Shown: positions 6,537 through 14,923 of the stretch, piece after piece | Position numbering within the stretch: the first letter of the stretch is position 1 | How the letters are laid out: every line of letters begins with the position of its first letter | Assembly (NCBI RefSeq): GCF_001439695.1 | Contig: NZ_JYLL01000042.1 | Coordinates: 1 to 47,845 of the forward strand | DNA from: Pseudomonas veronii | GTDB lineage: Bacteria; Pseudomonadota; Gammaproteobacteria; Pseudomonadales; Pseudomonadaceae | DNA length: 47,845 nt | Direction: 5' to 3' | Notes under the pieces: generated by a model | The model's input: the letters and a program-made list of their open reading frames with translations, nothing else | Databases searched by the model: none | What the model was told of the DNA's origin: nothing | Program-made: the position numbers and the translations under genes

Positions 6537-8738
6537 ATGAATGGAACCACCACGTTTGACCTGCCCATCGGCGGCATGACCTGCGCCAGCTGCGCCGGGC
6601 GTGTCGAGCGCGCGCTGGGCAAGGTGCCGGGGGTGCAACGTGTCAGCGTGAACCTGGCCAACGAGCGCGCCCATATCGAGGTGCTCGGCCAGATGGACCC
6701 CGCCGTGCTGATCGCCGCCGTCGACAAGGCCGGCTACAGCGCGTCGCTGCCCCAAAGCGAAACCAAGACCGATGCCGATCAAGCCGAGCGCCTGCACCAC
6801 GAGCGTTGGGCGCTGTTGCTGGCGATTGTGCTCGCATTGCCGCTGGTGCTGCCGATGCTGGCACAGCCCTTCGGCCTGCACTGGATGCTGCCGGCCTGGG
6901 TCCAGTTCGCCCTGGCCACGCCGGTGCAGTTCATCTTCGGTGCGCGCTTTTACATCGCCGCGTGGAAAGCCGTGCGCGCCGGCGCCGGCAATATGGACTT
7001 GCTGGTCGCGATCGGCACCAGCGCCGGTTACGGTCTGAGCCTGTATGAATGGCTCACCGCGCCCGCCGGCAGCATGCCGCACCTGTATTTCGAAGCCTCG
7101 GCGGTGGTGATCGCCCTGGTGCTGCTCGGCAAATACCTGGAAAGCCGCGCCAAACGCCAGACCGCCAGCGCCATCCGGGCCCTGGAAGCCTTGCGCCCGG
7201 AGCGCGCGATTCGGGTGGTTGACGGCCGCGAAGAAGACGTCGCGATCAACGCGCTCAAGCTCGGCGACCACGTGCTGGTCAAACCCGGCGAGCGCTTCCC
7301 GGTGGACGGGGAAGTGGTGGACGGCCAAAGCCATGCCGACGAAGCGCTGATCAGCGGCGAAAGCCTGCCAGTGCCGAAACAACCAGGCGACAAGGTCACC
7401 GGTGGCGCGATCAACGGCGAAGGGCGCTTGCTGGTCCGCACCGTGGCCCTCGGCGCGGAAAGCGTGCTGGCGCGCATCATCCGCCTGGTGGAAGACGCCC
7501 AGGCGGCCAAGGCACCGATCCAGAAACTGGTGGATAAAGTCAGCCAGGTGTTCGTGCCGACGGTGCTGGTGCTGGCGTTGCTCACGCTGCTCGGCTGGTG
7601 GCTGTACGGCGCTTCGCTGGAGACTGCGATCATCAATGCGGTCGCCGTGCTGGTGATCGCCTGCCCGTGCGCCCTCGGCCTGGCCACACCAACTGCGATC
7701 ATGGCCGGCACCGGCGTGGCGGCGCGTCACGGTATCCTGATCAAGGATGCCGAAGCGCTGGAGCGCGCCCACGCCGTCAGCGCGGTGGTATTCGACAAAA
7801 CCGGCACGCTCACTTCCGGCACGCCGAAGATCGCCCACTTGGCGGCAGTCGACGGCAACGAACCGCTGCTGCTGCAACAGGCCGGCGCCTTGCAACGCGG
7901 CAGCGAACACCCGCTGGCCAAGGCGGTGCTGGATGCCTGCCACGAACAAGGGCTAAACGTGGCCGATGTGAGCGCCAGCCAGTCCCTGACCGGGCGCGGC
8001 ATTGCCGGCACCCTCGACGGTCGGCCGCTGGCCCTGGGCAACCGCCGTCTGCTGGAAGACAACGGGCTGGACGCGGGCGCACTGAACGCTTCGGCCAAGG
8101 CCTGGGAAGCCGAGGGCCGCACCTTGTCCTGGCTGATCGAGCAAGGCGCGCAACCGCGGGTACTCGGGCTGTTCGCTTTCGGCGACACTCTCAAGCCCGG
8201 CGCGCTGGAAGCCGTGGCCCAACTCAAGGCGCGGCACATCAGCAGCCATTTGCTCACCGGCGATAATCGCGGCAGTGCGCGGGTAGTCGCCCAGGCGCTG
8301 GGCATCGACGATGTCCACGCCGAAGTGCTCCCGGCCGACAAAGCCGCCACCGTCGCCGAACTGAAAAAAACCGGCGTGGTGGCGATGGTCGGCGACGGCA
8401 TCAACGACGCCCCGGCCCTGGCCGCCGCCGACATCGGCATCGCCATGGGCGGCGGCACCGACGTGGCCATGCACGCTGCCGGCATCACCCTGATGCGTGG
8501 CGATCCACGCCTGGTGCCGGCCGCGCTGGAGATCAGCCGCAAGACCTACGCGAAGATCCGCCAGAACCTGTTCTGGGCCTTTGTGTATAACTTGATCGGT
8601 ATTCCCCTGGCGGCGTTCGGCCTGCTCAACCCGGTGTTGGCCGGCGCGGCGATGGCCTTGTCCAGCGTCAGCGTGGTGAGCAATGCGCTGTTGTTGAAAA
8701 CCTGGAAACCCAAGGATCTGGAGGACCCACATCCATGA
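6537..8738 (+). CDS. copA: Cu(I)-exporting P1B-type ATPase CopA
   Basis: 733 residues. One N-terminal HMA domain carries GMTCASC (13-19). The membrane metal site CPC is at 376-378 within IACPCALGLATP; the phosphorylated Asp is D420 in DKTGTLT; the HP motif is in GSEHPLAKAV; and the hinge GDGINDAPAL is intact. About eight membrane helices fit the P1B-1 class. It pumps Cu(I) (or Ag(I)) from the cytoplasm to the periplasm. The start follows CAGGAGG at good spacing. The stop overlaps the start of cueR by four bases (ATGA), so the two are translationally coupled. Confidence 0.95.
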   Translation: MNGTTTFDLPIGGMTCASCAGRVERALGKVPGVQRVSVNLANERAHIEVLGQMDPAVLIAAVDKAGYSASLPQSETKTDADQAERLHHERWALLLAIVLALPLVLPMLAQPFGLHWMLPAWVQFALATPVQFIFGARFYIAAWKAVRAGAGNMDLLVAIGTSAGYGLSLYEWLTAPAGSMPHLYFEASAVVIALVLLGKYLESRAKRQTASAIRALEALRPERAIRVVDGREEDVAINALKLGDHVLVKPGERFPVDGEVVDGQSHADEALISGESLPVPKQPGDKVTGGAINGEGRLLVRTVALGAESVLARIIRLVEDAQAAKAPIQKLVDKVSQVFVPTVLVLALLTLLGWWLYGASLETAIINAVAVLVIACPCALGLATPTAIMAGTGVAARHGILIKDAEALERAHAVSAVVFDKTGTLTSGTPKIAHLAAVDGNEPLLLQQAGALQRGSEHPLAKAVLDACHEQGLNVADVSASQSLTGRGIAGTLDGRPLALGNRRLLEDNGLDAGALNASAKAWEAEGRTLSWLIEQGAQPRVLGLFAFGDTLKPGALEAVAQLKARHISSHLLTGDNRGSARVVAQALGIDDVHAEVLPADKAATVAELKKTGVVAMVGDGINDAPALAAADIGIAMGGGTDVAMHAAGITLMRGDPRLVPAALEISRKTYAKIRQNLFWAFVYNLIGIPLAAFGLLNPVLAGAAMALSSVSVVSNALLLKTWKPKDLEDPHP

Positions 8739-9142
8739 GCATGAACATCGGCCAGGCGGCGCGTTCAAGCGGTTTGAGCGCCAAGATGATTCGCTACTAC
8801 GAATCCATCGGCCTGCTCAAAGCCGCCCATCGCACCGAGAGCGGCTATCGCGTGTACGGTGCCGACGATTTGCACACCCTGGCGTTCATCAAGCGCTCGC
8901 GGGATCTGGGGTTTTCATTGGAAGAAGTCGGCAAGCTGCTGACGTTGTGGCAGGACCGGCAACGGGCCAGCGCCGATGTGAAGGCCTTGGCGCGCCAGCA
9001 TATCGAGGAGCTGAACCAAAAGATTCTGGAGCTGGGGCAGTTGCGCGATACGTTGCAGGACCTGGTGGAACACTGCCACGGCGATCATCGGCCGGACTGT
9101 CCGATTCTCAAGGAATTGGCGTCGGGTGGTTGCTGCGCCTGA
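8735..9142 (+). CDS. cueR: CueR, MerR-family Cu(I) sensor and activator
   Basis: 135 residues. A MerR winged helix (MNIGQAARSSGLSAKMIRYYESIGLL) is followed by the dimer coiled coil and a metal loop with C114 and C122 (CHGDHRPDC), the spacing of Cu(I)-sensing CueR. It ends GGCCA; a terminal CC pair is also seen in other CueR proteins. It is cotranscribed with copA, so it should amplify its own level on copper stress. The last eight codons, including the stop, are part of a tandem repeat that continues downstream. Confidence 0.93.
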   Translation: MSMNIGQAARSSGLSAKMIRYYESIGLLKAAHRTESGYRVYGADDLHTLAFIKRSRDLGFSLEEVGKLLTLWQDRQRASADVKALARQHIEELNQKILELGQLRDTLQDLVEHCHGDHRPDCPILKELASGGCCA

Positions 9143-9170
9143 AGGGGTAAGGGGGTGTACACAAAACCAA

Positions 9171-9260
9171 TGTGGGAGGGGGCTTGCCCCCGATAGCGGT
9201 GGATCAGTCAATATACGTATCGACTGACACGGCGCTATCGGGGGCAAGCCCCCTCCCACA
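9171..9260. repeat. REPIN, GGGGGCTTGCCCCC type, 90 bp
   Basis: Inverted REPs starting TGTGGGAGGGGGCTTGCCCC and ending with the complement flank a 30-odd base loop. It is part of repeat unit A after cueR. Confidence 0.9.
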
Positions 9261-9348
9261 TTTTTAGATCTTCTATTGCCTGAAGATCACTTCCACGCGT
9301 CGGGTGGTGGTTGCGCCTGAAGGGGGTAAGGGGTGTACACAAAACCAA

Positions 9349-9375
9349 TGTGGAGGGGGCAAGCCCCCTCCCACA
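9349..9375. repeat. Collapsed REP hairpin
   Basis: The two REP arms are joined directly (TGTGGAGGGGGC / AAGCCCCCTCCCACA) with the loop and GATAGCGG segments missing, in repeat unit B. Confidence 0.8.
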
Positions 9376-9463
9376 TTTTTAGATCTTCTATTGCCTGAAG
9401 ATCACTTCCACGCGTCGGGAGGTTGCTGCGCCTGAAGGGGGTAAGGGGTGTACACAAAACCAA

Positions 9464-9553
9464 TGTGGGAGGGGGCTTGCCCCCGATAGCGGTGGACCAG
9501 TCAATATACGTATCGACTGACACGGCGCTATCGGGGGCAAGCCCCCTCCCACA
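9464..9553. repeat. REPIN, GGGGGCTTGCCCCC type, 90 bp
   Basis: Nearly identical to the copy at 9171-9260, including the loop, as expected of a tandem duplicate (unit C). Confidence 0.9.
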
Positions 9554-9654
9554 TTTAGATCTCCAATTACCTGAAGATCACTTCTACACTTTTTAGATCT
9601 CCAATTGCCTGAAGATCACTTCCACACTGTTTATATCGACAACAGCTTGGGGGG

Positions 9655-10554
9655 TCACTGCATCCAAGGCGGTGGCGGTGGTTCGTCAGGCGTTTTGCTC
9701 GGTGGCGCATCATCCGCCGCGCGAGCCGCCTGGCGCCGCTCTTCGTCCAGTCGCGCCGCTTCGATCTCGCGGATCACGCCGCCCACGTCGGCCAGTTCTT
9801 CCGGTTCGTCGAACTCGCCGGTCAAGATGCTGGCCGGGTGCAAGGTGCCGGCTTCGTACAGCGCCCACATTTCCTTGGCGTACTTGGTCTTCTTCAGCTC
9901 CGGGGCAAAGCGCCCGAAGTAGGAAGCCATGTTGCCCACATCCCGCTCCAGCATGTTGAACGCGTGGTTGTTGCCCGCCGCATCCACCGCCTGGGGCAGG
10001 TCGATGATCACCGGGCCGGTCGGCGTGAGCAGTACGTTGAACTCCGACAGGTCACCATGCACCAGGCCGGTACACAGCATCAGCACGATCTGGGAGATCA
10101 GGAACGCGTGGTACTCGCGTGCCTGGTCCGGCTCCAGCACCACGTCGTTCAGGCGCGGCGCCGCATCGCCGTACTCGTCGGCCACCAGCTCCATCAACAG
10201 CACGCCTTCAAGGAAGTCATACGGTTTGGGCACGCGAACGCCCGCGCCGGCCAGGCGGAACAACGCCGCGACTTCGGCGTTCTGCCAAGCATCTTCGGTT
10301 TCTTTCTTACCGAATTTTGAACCCTTGGCCATCGCCCGGGCCTGCCGGCTGTTACGGACCTTTCGGCCTTCCTGGTATTCGGACGCTTGACGAAAACTTC
10401 GTTTGTTCGCCTCCTTGTAAACCTTGGCGCAACGCAATTCGTTGCCGCAGCGCACCACATAAACAGCTGCTTCTTTACCACTCATGAGTGGGCGCAGCAC
10501 TTCGTCGACCAGACCGTCTTCGATCAGGGGTTCAATGCGTTTAGGAGTCTTCAT
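9655..10554 (-). CDS. RIO1-type atypical protein kinase
   Basis: 299 residues. The RIO kinase core is clear: a nucleotide-binding lobe with GKEAAVYVV and CAKVYKE (ATP Lys), then the catalytic loop HGDLSEFN (D168, N173), and the metal-binding Asp D185 in VIIDLPQAV. The C-terminal tail is Arg/Ala- then Pro-rich and probably disordered (PPPPPWMQ end). RIO kinases act in ribosome maturation in archaea and eukaryotes; bacterial members are poorly understood. It is convergent with cueR across the repeat region and is likely monocistronic. Start at 10554 is the first ATG; the ribosome site is weak (AAAGC). Confidence 0.87.
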   Translation of the reverse strand: MKTPKRIEPLIEDGLVDEVLRPLMSGKEAAVYVVRCGNELRCAKVYKEANKRSFRQASEYQEGRKVRNSRQARAMAKGSKFGKKETEDAWQNAEVAALFRLAGAGVRVPKPYDFLEGVLLMELVADEYGDAAPRLNDVVLEPDQAREYHAFLISQIVLMLCTGLVHGDLSEFNVLLTPTGPVIIDLPQAVDAAGNNHAFNMLERDVGNMASYFGRFAPELKKTKYAKEMWALYEAGTLHPASILTGEFDEPEELADVGGVIREIEAARLDEERRQAARAADDAPPSKTPDEPPPPPWMQ

Positions 10555-10689
10555 CAGCTTTTATTGTGGGTCCTTTATTACCAAACACGCGTATGGCACT
10601 CGTTATACGGCAATCGGCTCGCCTCGGGGAGGGGCTACCGAGCTTTGACCACCGAAGAATGCATCCAATATGCCAGTTTTCCACGCAAT

Positions 10690-11967
10690 TCAGCGTTCAA
10701 TGATCGCTGTCACGCCCTGCCCTCCGGCGGCACAGATTGAAATCAGCCCGCGCCCCTTGCCCGCGACGTCCAACAGCTTGGCCAGGTTGGCGACGATACG
10801 CCCGCCCGTCGCGGCAAACGGATGGCCGGCGGCCAGGGAACTGCCCTTGACGTTGAGGCGGCTGCGGTCGATCGAACCCAGCGGCGCGTCCAGCCCCAGG
10901 TGCGTCTTGCAGTAGTCCGCATCTTCCCAGGCCTTGAGCGTGCACAACACTTGGGCAGCGAATGCTTCGTGGATCTCGTAGTAATCGAAGTCCTGCAGTG
11001 TCAGGCCATTCCTCGCCAGCAAACGCGGCACGGCGTACACCGGCGCCATCAACAGGCCTTCGGCGCCGTTGACGAAATCCACCGCCGCCGCTTCGCCGTC
11101 GCGCAGGTAAGCCAGGATCGGCAAGCCGCGCTCCCTGGCCCAGGCTTCGCTGCCGAGCAACACCAGGGAGGCGCCGTCCGTCAGCGGCGTGGAGTTGCCA
11201 GCGGTGAGCGTGCCTTTGGCGCTGCGCTCGAAGGCGGGCTTGAGGCCGGCGAGTTTTTCCAGGGTCAGGTCGGGGCGCAGGTTGTGGTCGCGGGTCAGGC
11301 CCAGAAACGGGGTGAGCAAATCGTTGTGCCAGCCTTCGGCGTAGGCCGCGGCCATTTTCTGGTGGCTCTCCAGGGCGAGCTGGTCTTGCTCGGCGCGCGG
11401 AATCTGCCAGGTCTGCGCCATCAGCTCACAGTGCTGACCCATAGATAAACCGGTGCGGGGTTCGCCATTGCGCGGCAGCTCGGGTTTGAGGTGATGGGGA
11501 CGGAGTTGTAACAAAAGTTTTAGTTTGTCCGCCAAGGATTGGCTGCGGTTGGCCTGCAGCAGAATCTTGCGCAGCCCTTCGTTCACCCCGATCGGTGCGT
11601 CGGACGTGGTGTCCACCCCACCGGCAATCCCGCATTCGATCTGGCCCAGGGCAATCTTGTTGGCCACCAGCAACGCCGCCTCCAGCCCGGTGCCGCAGGC
11701 CTGCTGAATGTCATAGGCCGGGGTTTGCGGCGACAGGCGCGAACCCAGCACGCATTCGCGGGTCAGGTTGAAGTCGCGCGAATGCTTGAGCACCGCGCCG
11801 GCGACCACCTCGCCCAGGCGCAGGCCGTGCAGGTTGTAGCGCTCGATCAGGCCTTCGAGGGTCGCCGTCAGCATCGCCTGGTTGCTCGCCGTGGCATACG
11901 GGCCATTGGAGCGGGCGAAAGGAATGCGATTACCGCCAATGATCGCTACACGGCGCAATTGAGTCAT
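10690..11967 (-). CDS. Acetyl-CoA C-acyltransferase (thiolase, FadI-like)
   Basis: 425 residues of the thiolase family. The nucleophilic Cys is C91 in QQACGTGLE, the base His lies in EIHEAFAAQ, and the second Cys is C412 in ICAAGGQGVTA. It condenses or cleaves beta-ketoacyl-CoA in the cytoplasm. It diverges from the FabG-MaoC pair, which supplies the matching reductase and hydratase steps, so the three probably act on one acyl-CoA pathway. GGGAG-type ribosome site before the ATG. The 135-bp gap to the RIO kinase gene shows nothing clear. Confidence 0.9.
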   Translation of the reverse strand: MTQLRRVAIIGGNRIPFARSNGPYATASNQAMLTATLEGLIERYNLHGLRLGEVVAGAVLKHSRDFNLTRECVLGSRLSPQTPAYDIQQACGTGLEAALLVANKIALGQIECGIAGGVDTTSDAPIGVNEGLRKILLQANRSQSLADKLKLLLQLRPHHLKPELPRNGEPRTGLSMGQHCELMAQTWQIPRAEQDQLALESHQKMAAAYAEGWHNDLLTPFLGLTRDHNLRPDLTLEKLAGLKPAFERSAKGTLTAGNSTPLTDGASLVLLGSEAWARERGLPILAYLRDGEAAAVDFVNGAEGLLMAPVYAVPRLLARNGLTLQDFDYYEIHEAFAAQVLCTLKAWEDADYCKTHLGLDAPLGSIDRSRLNVKGSSLAAGHPFAATGGRIVANLAKLLDVAGKGRGLISICAAGGQGVTAIIER

Positions 11968-11994
11968 GGAAAGCTCCCTGTCGGTTGTGGGGTA

Positions 11995-12030
11995 AGTCGT
12001 TCAGACTAGCCTAGGCTCAATCGAACGACT
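11995..12030. promoter_or_regulatory. 36-bp nested palindrome in the thiolase/FabG divergent promoter
   Basis: Outer arms AGTCGTTC (11995-12002) and GAACGACT (12023-12030) and the inner palindrome AGCCTAGGCT (12008-12017) share one centre, at 12012.5. It lies in the 114-bp space between two divergent starts, so it is a good candidate operator for a shared regulator, perhaps TetR-like. No known consensus is recognised. Confidence 0.5.
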
Positions 12031-12081
12031 GCCGCCGCGAGGTGGTCAACCCTTTGAACCCCAGCCTTTGGAGAGCGTTCC

Positions 12082-13434
12082 ATGTCTGACCGTTATATCG
12101 ACTTCGCCAACTCAAGCCTCGGCCATCGCCTGGTCGCCGCCATTGGCCTGCCGTCACCGGCACGCCTGGAGCGCTGGCAAGCCGGGCGTCTGCGCCCGGT
12201 CGACGGCGCGCTGCTGCTCGGCGGCGGGGCGCTGGCGGCCAAGGTGCTGGCGTTTGCGCACAAACTCACCGAGGCCATTTATAACTACGGCGCCGGGCCG
12301 CTGGATGCCCCGGCCTGGATTCCCGGGCATGGCCCCAAGCTCAAGGCGCTGGTGTTCGACGCCAGCGACTTGCAACACACCGACCAGCTCAAGCAATTGC
12401 GCGAGTTCTTTCAGCCCCTGCTGAAAAACCTCGATCACAGCGCGCACCTGGTGATCCTCGGCCGCGCGCCGGAAAGTCTCAGCGACCCGTTCGCCGCCAG
12501 CGCCCAGCGCGCCCTCGAAGGGTTCAGCCGCTCCCTGGCCAAAGAACTGCGCAACGGCGGCGTATTGCAATTGCTGTCGGTCGGCCAAGGTGCCGAGGAC
12601 CAGCTGGAAGGGGCGTTGCGGTTTTTCCTGTCGCCCAAAAGTGCCTACATCTCGGGCCAGGTGATTCGCCTGGAAGCCTGCGCCACCCCCGTCGAAGACT
12701 GGACCCGCCCGCTTGCCGCGCGCAAGGCGCTGGTCACCGGCGCGGCGCGCGGCATTGGCGCCGCCATCGCCGAAACCCTCGCCCGCGATGGCGCCGAGGT
12801 GATTCTGCTGGACGTGCCCCAGGCCAAGGCTGACCTCGAAGCCCTGGCGGCGCGCCTGGGAGGGCGCAGCATCGTGCTGGACATCTGTGCCGAAGACGCC
12901 GCCCGCCAGTTGATCGAACAACTGCCGGACGGCCTCGACATCCTCGTCCATAACGCCGGCATCACCCGCGACAAAACCCTCGCCAACATGACCCCGGAAT
13001 ACTGGGACGCCGTGCTGGCGGTCAACCTCAATGCGCCGCAAGTGCTGACCAAGGCCCTGCTCGACAGCGGCACCCTGCACGACAACGCACGCGTGGTGCT
13101 GCTGGCCTCCATCAGCGGGATTGCCGGCAACCGCGGGCAAACCAACTATGCCGCGAGCAAGGCCGGGCTGATCGGCTTGGCCCAGGCCTGGGCGCCGCTG
13201 TTGAAAGCGCGAGGGATCAGCATCAACGCCGTGGCTCCCGGTTTTATCGAAACCCAGATGACCGCGCATATCCCCTTCGCCCTGCGTGAGGCCGGGCGCC
13301 GCATGAGTTCCCTGGGCCAAGGCGGCTTGCCGCAGGACGTCGCCGAAGCGGTCGCCTGGCTCGGTCAGCCGGGTTCCGGCGCGGTCAGCGGCCAGGCACT
13401 GCGGGTGTGTGGGCAAAGTGTACTGGGAGCGTAA
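12082..13434 (+). CDS. Long-form 3-oxoacyl-(ACP/CoA) reductase, FabG-like
   Basis: 450 residues, against about 250 for ordinary FabG. The C-terminal half (from about 213) is a complete short-chain dehydrogenase: LVTGAARGIGAAIA for NAD(P)H, NAG in HNAGITRDKT, and the catalytic S343-Y356-K360 (SISGIAG, YAASK). The N-terminal 200 residues are a degenerate Rossmann-like domain without a glycine motif, as in the high-molecular-weight FabG4 group. It reduces beta-ketoacyl thioesters. It is followed by MaoC with a 2-base gap, and diverges from the thiolase. Confidence 0.88.
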   Translation: MSDRYIDFANSSLGHRLVAAIGLPSPARLERWQAGRLRPVDGALLLGGGALAAKVLAFAHKLTEAIYNYGAGPLDAPAWIPGHGPKLKALVFDASDLQHTDQLKQLREFFQPLLKNLDHSAHLVILGRAPESLSDPFAASAQRALEGFSRSLAKELRNGGVLQLLSVGQGAEDQLEGALRFFLSPKSAYISGQVIRLEACATPVEDWTRPLAARKALVTGAARGIGAAIAETLARDGAEVILLDVPQAKADLEALAARLGGRSIVLDICAEDAARQLIEQLPDGLDILVHNAGITRDKTLANMTPEYWDAVLAVNLNAPQVLTKALLDSGTLHDNARVVLLASISGIAGNRGQTNYAASKAGLIGLAQAWAPLLKARGISINAVAPGFIETQMTAHIPFALREAGRRMSSLGQGGLPQDVAEAVAWLGQPGSGAVSGQALRVCGQSVLGA

Positions 13435-13436
13435 GC

Positions 13437-14285
13437 ATGGACTGGACCACCCTGGACCACCCGCCGCAGCTTATGCCGTTGTACTGGCGCGCGGCGCTCA
13501 AGCGCAGGATCACCGGCAGCCATTTGCCCGAGCAGGGGTTTCGCTGCCGCGTGAGCGTCAACCCCGAGCAGGTGGCAGCGTATCGCCAGGTGTGTGGCTT
13601 TGCCGACAGCCCGATGCTGCCGGCGACGTATCCGCACGTGCTGGCGTTCGGCCTGCAGTTAAAACTGCTGACGGCGCCATCGTTTCCGTTCCCGTTGTTG
13701 GGGCTGGTCCACCTGCGCAATCGCATCCGTGTGTATCGGCCCTTGGGGGCGGTGAGTGAGCTGACCATCGCCGTCCACGCACACCATCTCAAACCCCACG
13801 CCAAAGGCGCGACGTTTGAGCTGGTGACCACCGCCGAAGATGCCCTCGGCCTGCTGTGGGAAGCGCAGAGCCGCATGCTCTGCCGTGGCGTGAAGCTCGA
13901 CGGCGCAGCGGCGGACGACGCCTTGCCCACGCCCACCCAGGTCAGCGAACTGACCCGCTGGAAAGCCCCGGCCGATATCGGCCGTCGTTACGCCCGGGTG
14001 TCCGGCGACTACAACCCGATCCACTTGAGCGCCCTGACCGCCAGACTATTCGGTTTCCCCCAAGCCATCGCCCACGGCCTGTGGAACAAGGCGCGCACCC
14101 TCGCCGCCCTCGGCGAGCACCTGCCCACGGCGAATATCGAAATAGAGGTCGAATTCAAGAAACCGGTGCGCCTGCCCAGCGAGGTCACCCTGCACGCCAG
14201 CGTCGCCGGTTCCAGTGGCCAGTTGTGGTTGAAAGGCGCGGGGGAGATTGAGCACATGGTCGGCCGGTGGCAGCCGATTGGCTGA
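13437..14285 (+). CDS. MaoC-family (R)-specific acyl hydratase
   Basis: 282 residues from the ATG at 13437, which follows GGGAG and lies two bases after the fabG stop. A double hotdog protein: the C-terminal half has the hydratase-2 motif with catalytic Asp and His, YARVSGDYNPIHLSALTARL, then GFPQAIAHGLW; the N-terminal half lacks this motif. It should hydrate enoyl thioesters to (R)-3-hydroxyacyl thioesters, the product also used for PHA precursors. It works with the adjacent FabG-like reductase. Confidence 0.88.
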   Translation: MDWTTLDHPPQLMPLYWRAALKRRITGSHLPEQGFRCRVSVNPEQVAAYRQVCGFADSPMLPATYPHVLAFGLQLKLLTAPSFPFPLLGLVHLRNRIRVYRPLGAVSELTIAVHAHHLKPHAKGATFELVTTAEDALGLLWEAQSRMLCRGVKLDGAAADDALPTPTQVSELTRWKAPADIGRRYARVSGDYNPIHLSALTARLFGFPQAIAHGLWNKARTLAALGEHLPTANIEIEVEFKKPVRLPSEVTLHASVAGSSGQLWLKGAGEIEHMVGRWQPIG

Positions 14286-14320
14286 AACCGGCCGCTCATC
14301 TCTCTCGGGGCAACAGCGTG

Positions 14321-14878
14321 TCAGCGCGGCGGGTAGCTGGAAAGGATTCGCGCGATCGTCTTGCGGATGGCGTTGCTGCGATCCTGCGGCTCGGGCGAGC
14401 TGGCCATGATCTGCTCGTCGCTGCCGCGCCAGACGAGTTTGCCGTCCTTGCCGTCGAGCAGGTCGATCTGGATGGTCGCCACCTTGTAGGTGATGTTGCG
14501 CGTTTCGTTGTACATCGGCGCGCCCCAGTAGCCATTCCACGGCCCGCCCCAGGCGCCGCCGTAGTTGGTGCTGACTTGTTGCTGGCGGTCTTCGACGATC
14601 AGGTAGGCCTGCGCATTCAGGTCCGCCCGGGTGCCCGCCGCCGCAGGGCGCAGGCCGCGTTGGTCGAGTTGTTCACCGACGGCCTGGCGGATACGTTGTT
14701 CGGTGAGGTCGCTCTTGATCCGCGGATCATCGGGACGGTATTGCAGCGCCGGGTCTTTCCAGGCCCAACTGCGGTAGGCGCCGAAGTCCCGGCTGGCATC
14801 GAAATCGTGGTTGACCTGGCTGGTCTGGCAACCGCCCAGCAGCACGACCAAAGCGAGCGTTGCGATACGTCCAAACAT
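14321..14878 (-). CDS. DUF4136 lipoprotein
   Basis: 185 residues. Lipoprotein signal with the acylated Cys at C17 (LVVLLGGC). The DUF4136 pattern begins right after it: NHDFDASRDFGAYRSWAWKD, then IRQAVGEQLDQRGLRP, and a beta-rich second half with a Gly/Trp/Tyr-rich turn (GGAWGGPWNGYWG). Probably anchored to the outer membrane facing the periplasm. Function unknown. It is followed upstream on the same strand by a second DUF4136 gene, 45 bp away. Confidence 0.82.
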   Translation of the reverse strand: MFGRIATLALVVLLGGCQTSQVNHDFDASRDFGAYRSWAWKDPALQYRPDDPRIKSDLTEQRIRQAVGEQLDQRGLRPAAAGTRADLNAQAYLIVEDRQQQVSTNYGGAWGGPWNGYWGAPMYNETRNITYKVATIQIDLLDGKDGKLVWRGSDEQIMASSPEPQDRSNAIRKTIARILSSYPPR

Positions 14879-14923
14879 GATGGTTCTCCAACGAGCGACC
14901 CGGGCATTAAATGAGAATAGCTG

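Larger units (their letters stand above)
9119..9628. repeat. Tandem triplication spanning the cueR stop and a REPIN
   Basis: The gap 9143-9654 holds no gene. Unit A is 9119-9296 (178 bp), B is 9297-9411 (115 bp), C runs from 9412 to about 9590, and a partial tail follows at 9591-9628. Each unit carries in order: the cueR C-terminal codons with stop, GGGGTGTACACAAAACCAA, a REP element, then a TTTAGATCT(T/C)-containing tract ending GAAGATCACTTC. Unit B has lost about 63 bp of REPIN loop. Confidence 0.92.

Noticed and set aside
6054..7949. Long minus-strand frame opposite copA
   Set aside because: Antisense shadow of an unmistakable P-type ATPase gene; no ribosome site and no domain.
9287..9523. 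Small open frames within the repeats after cueR
   Set aside because: They are translations of REP palindromes and repeat units, without ribosome sites.
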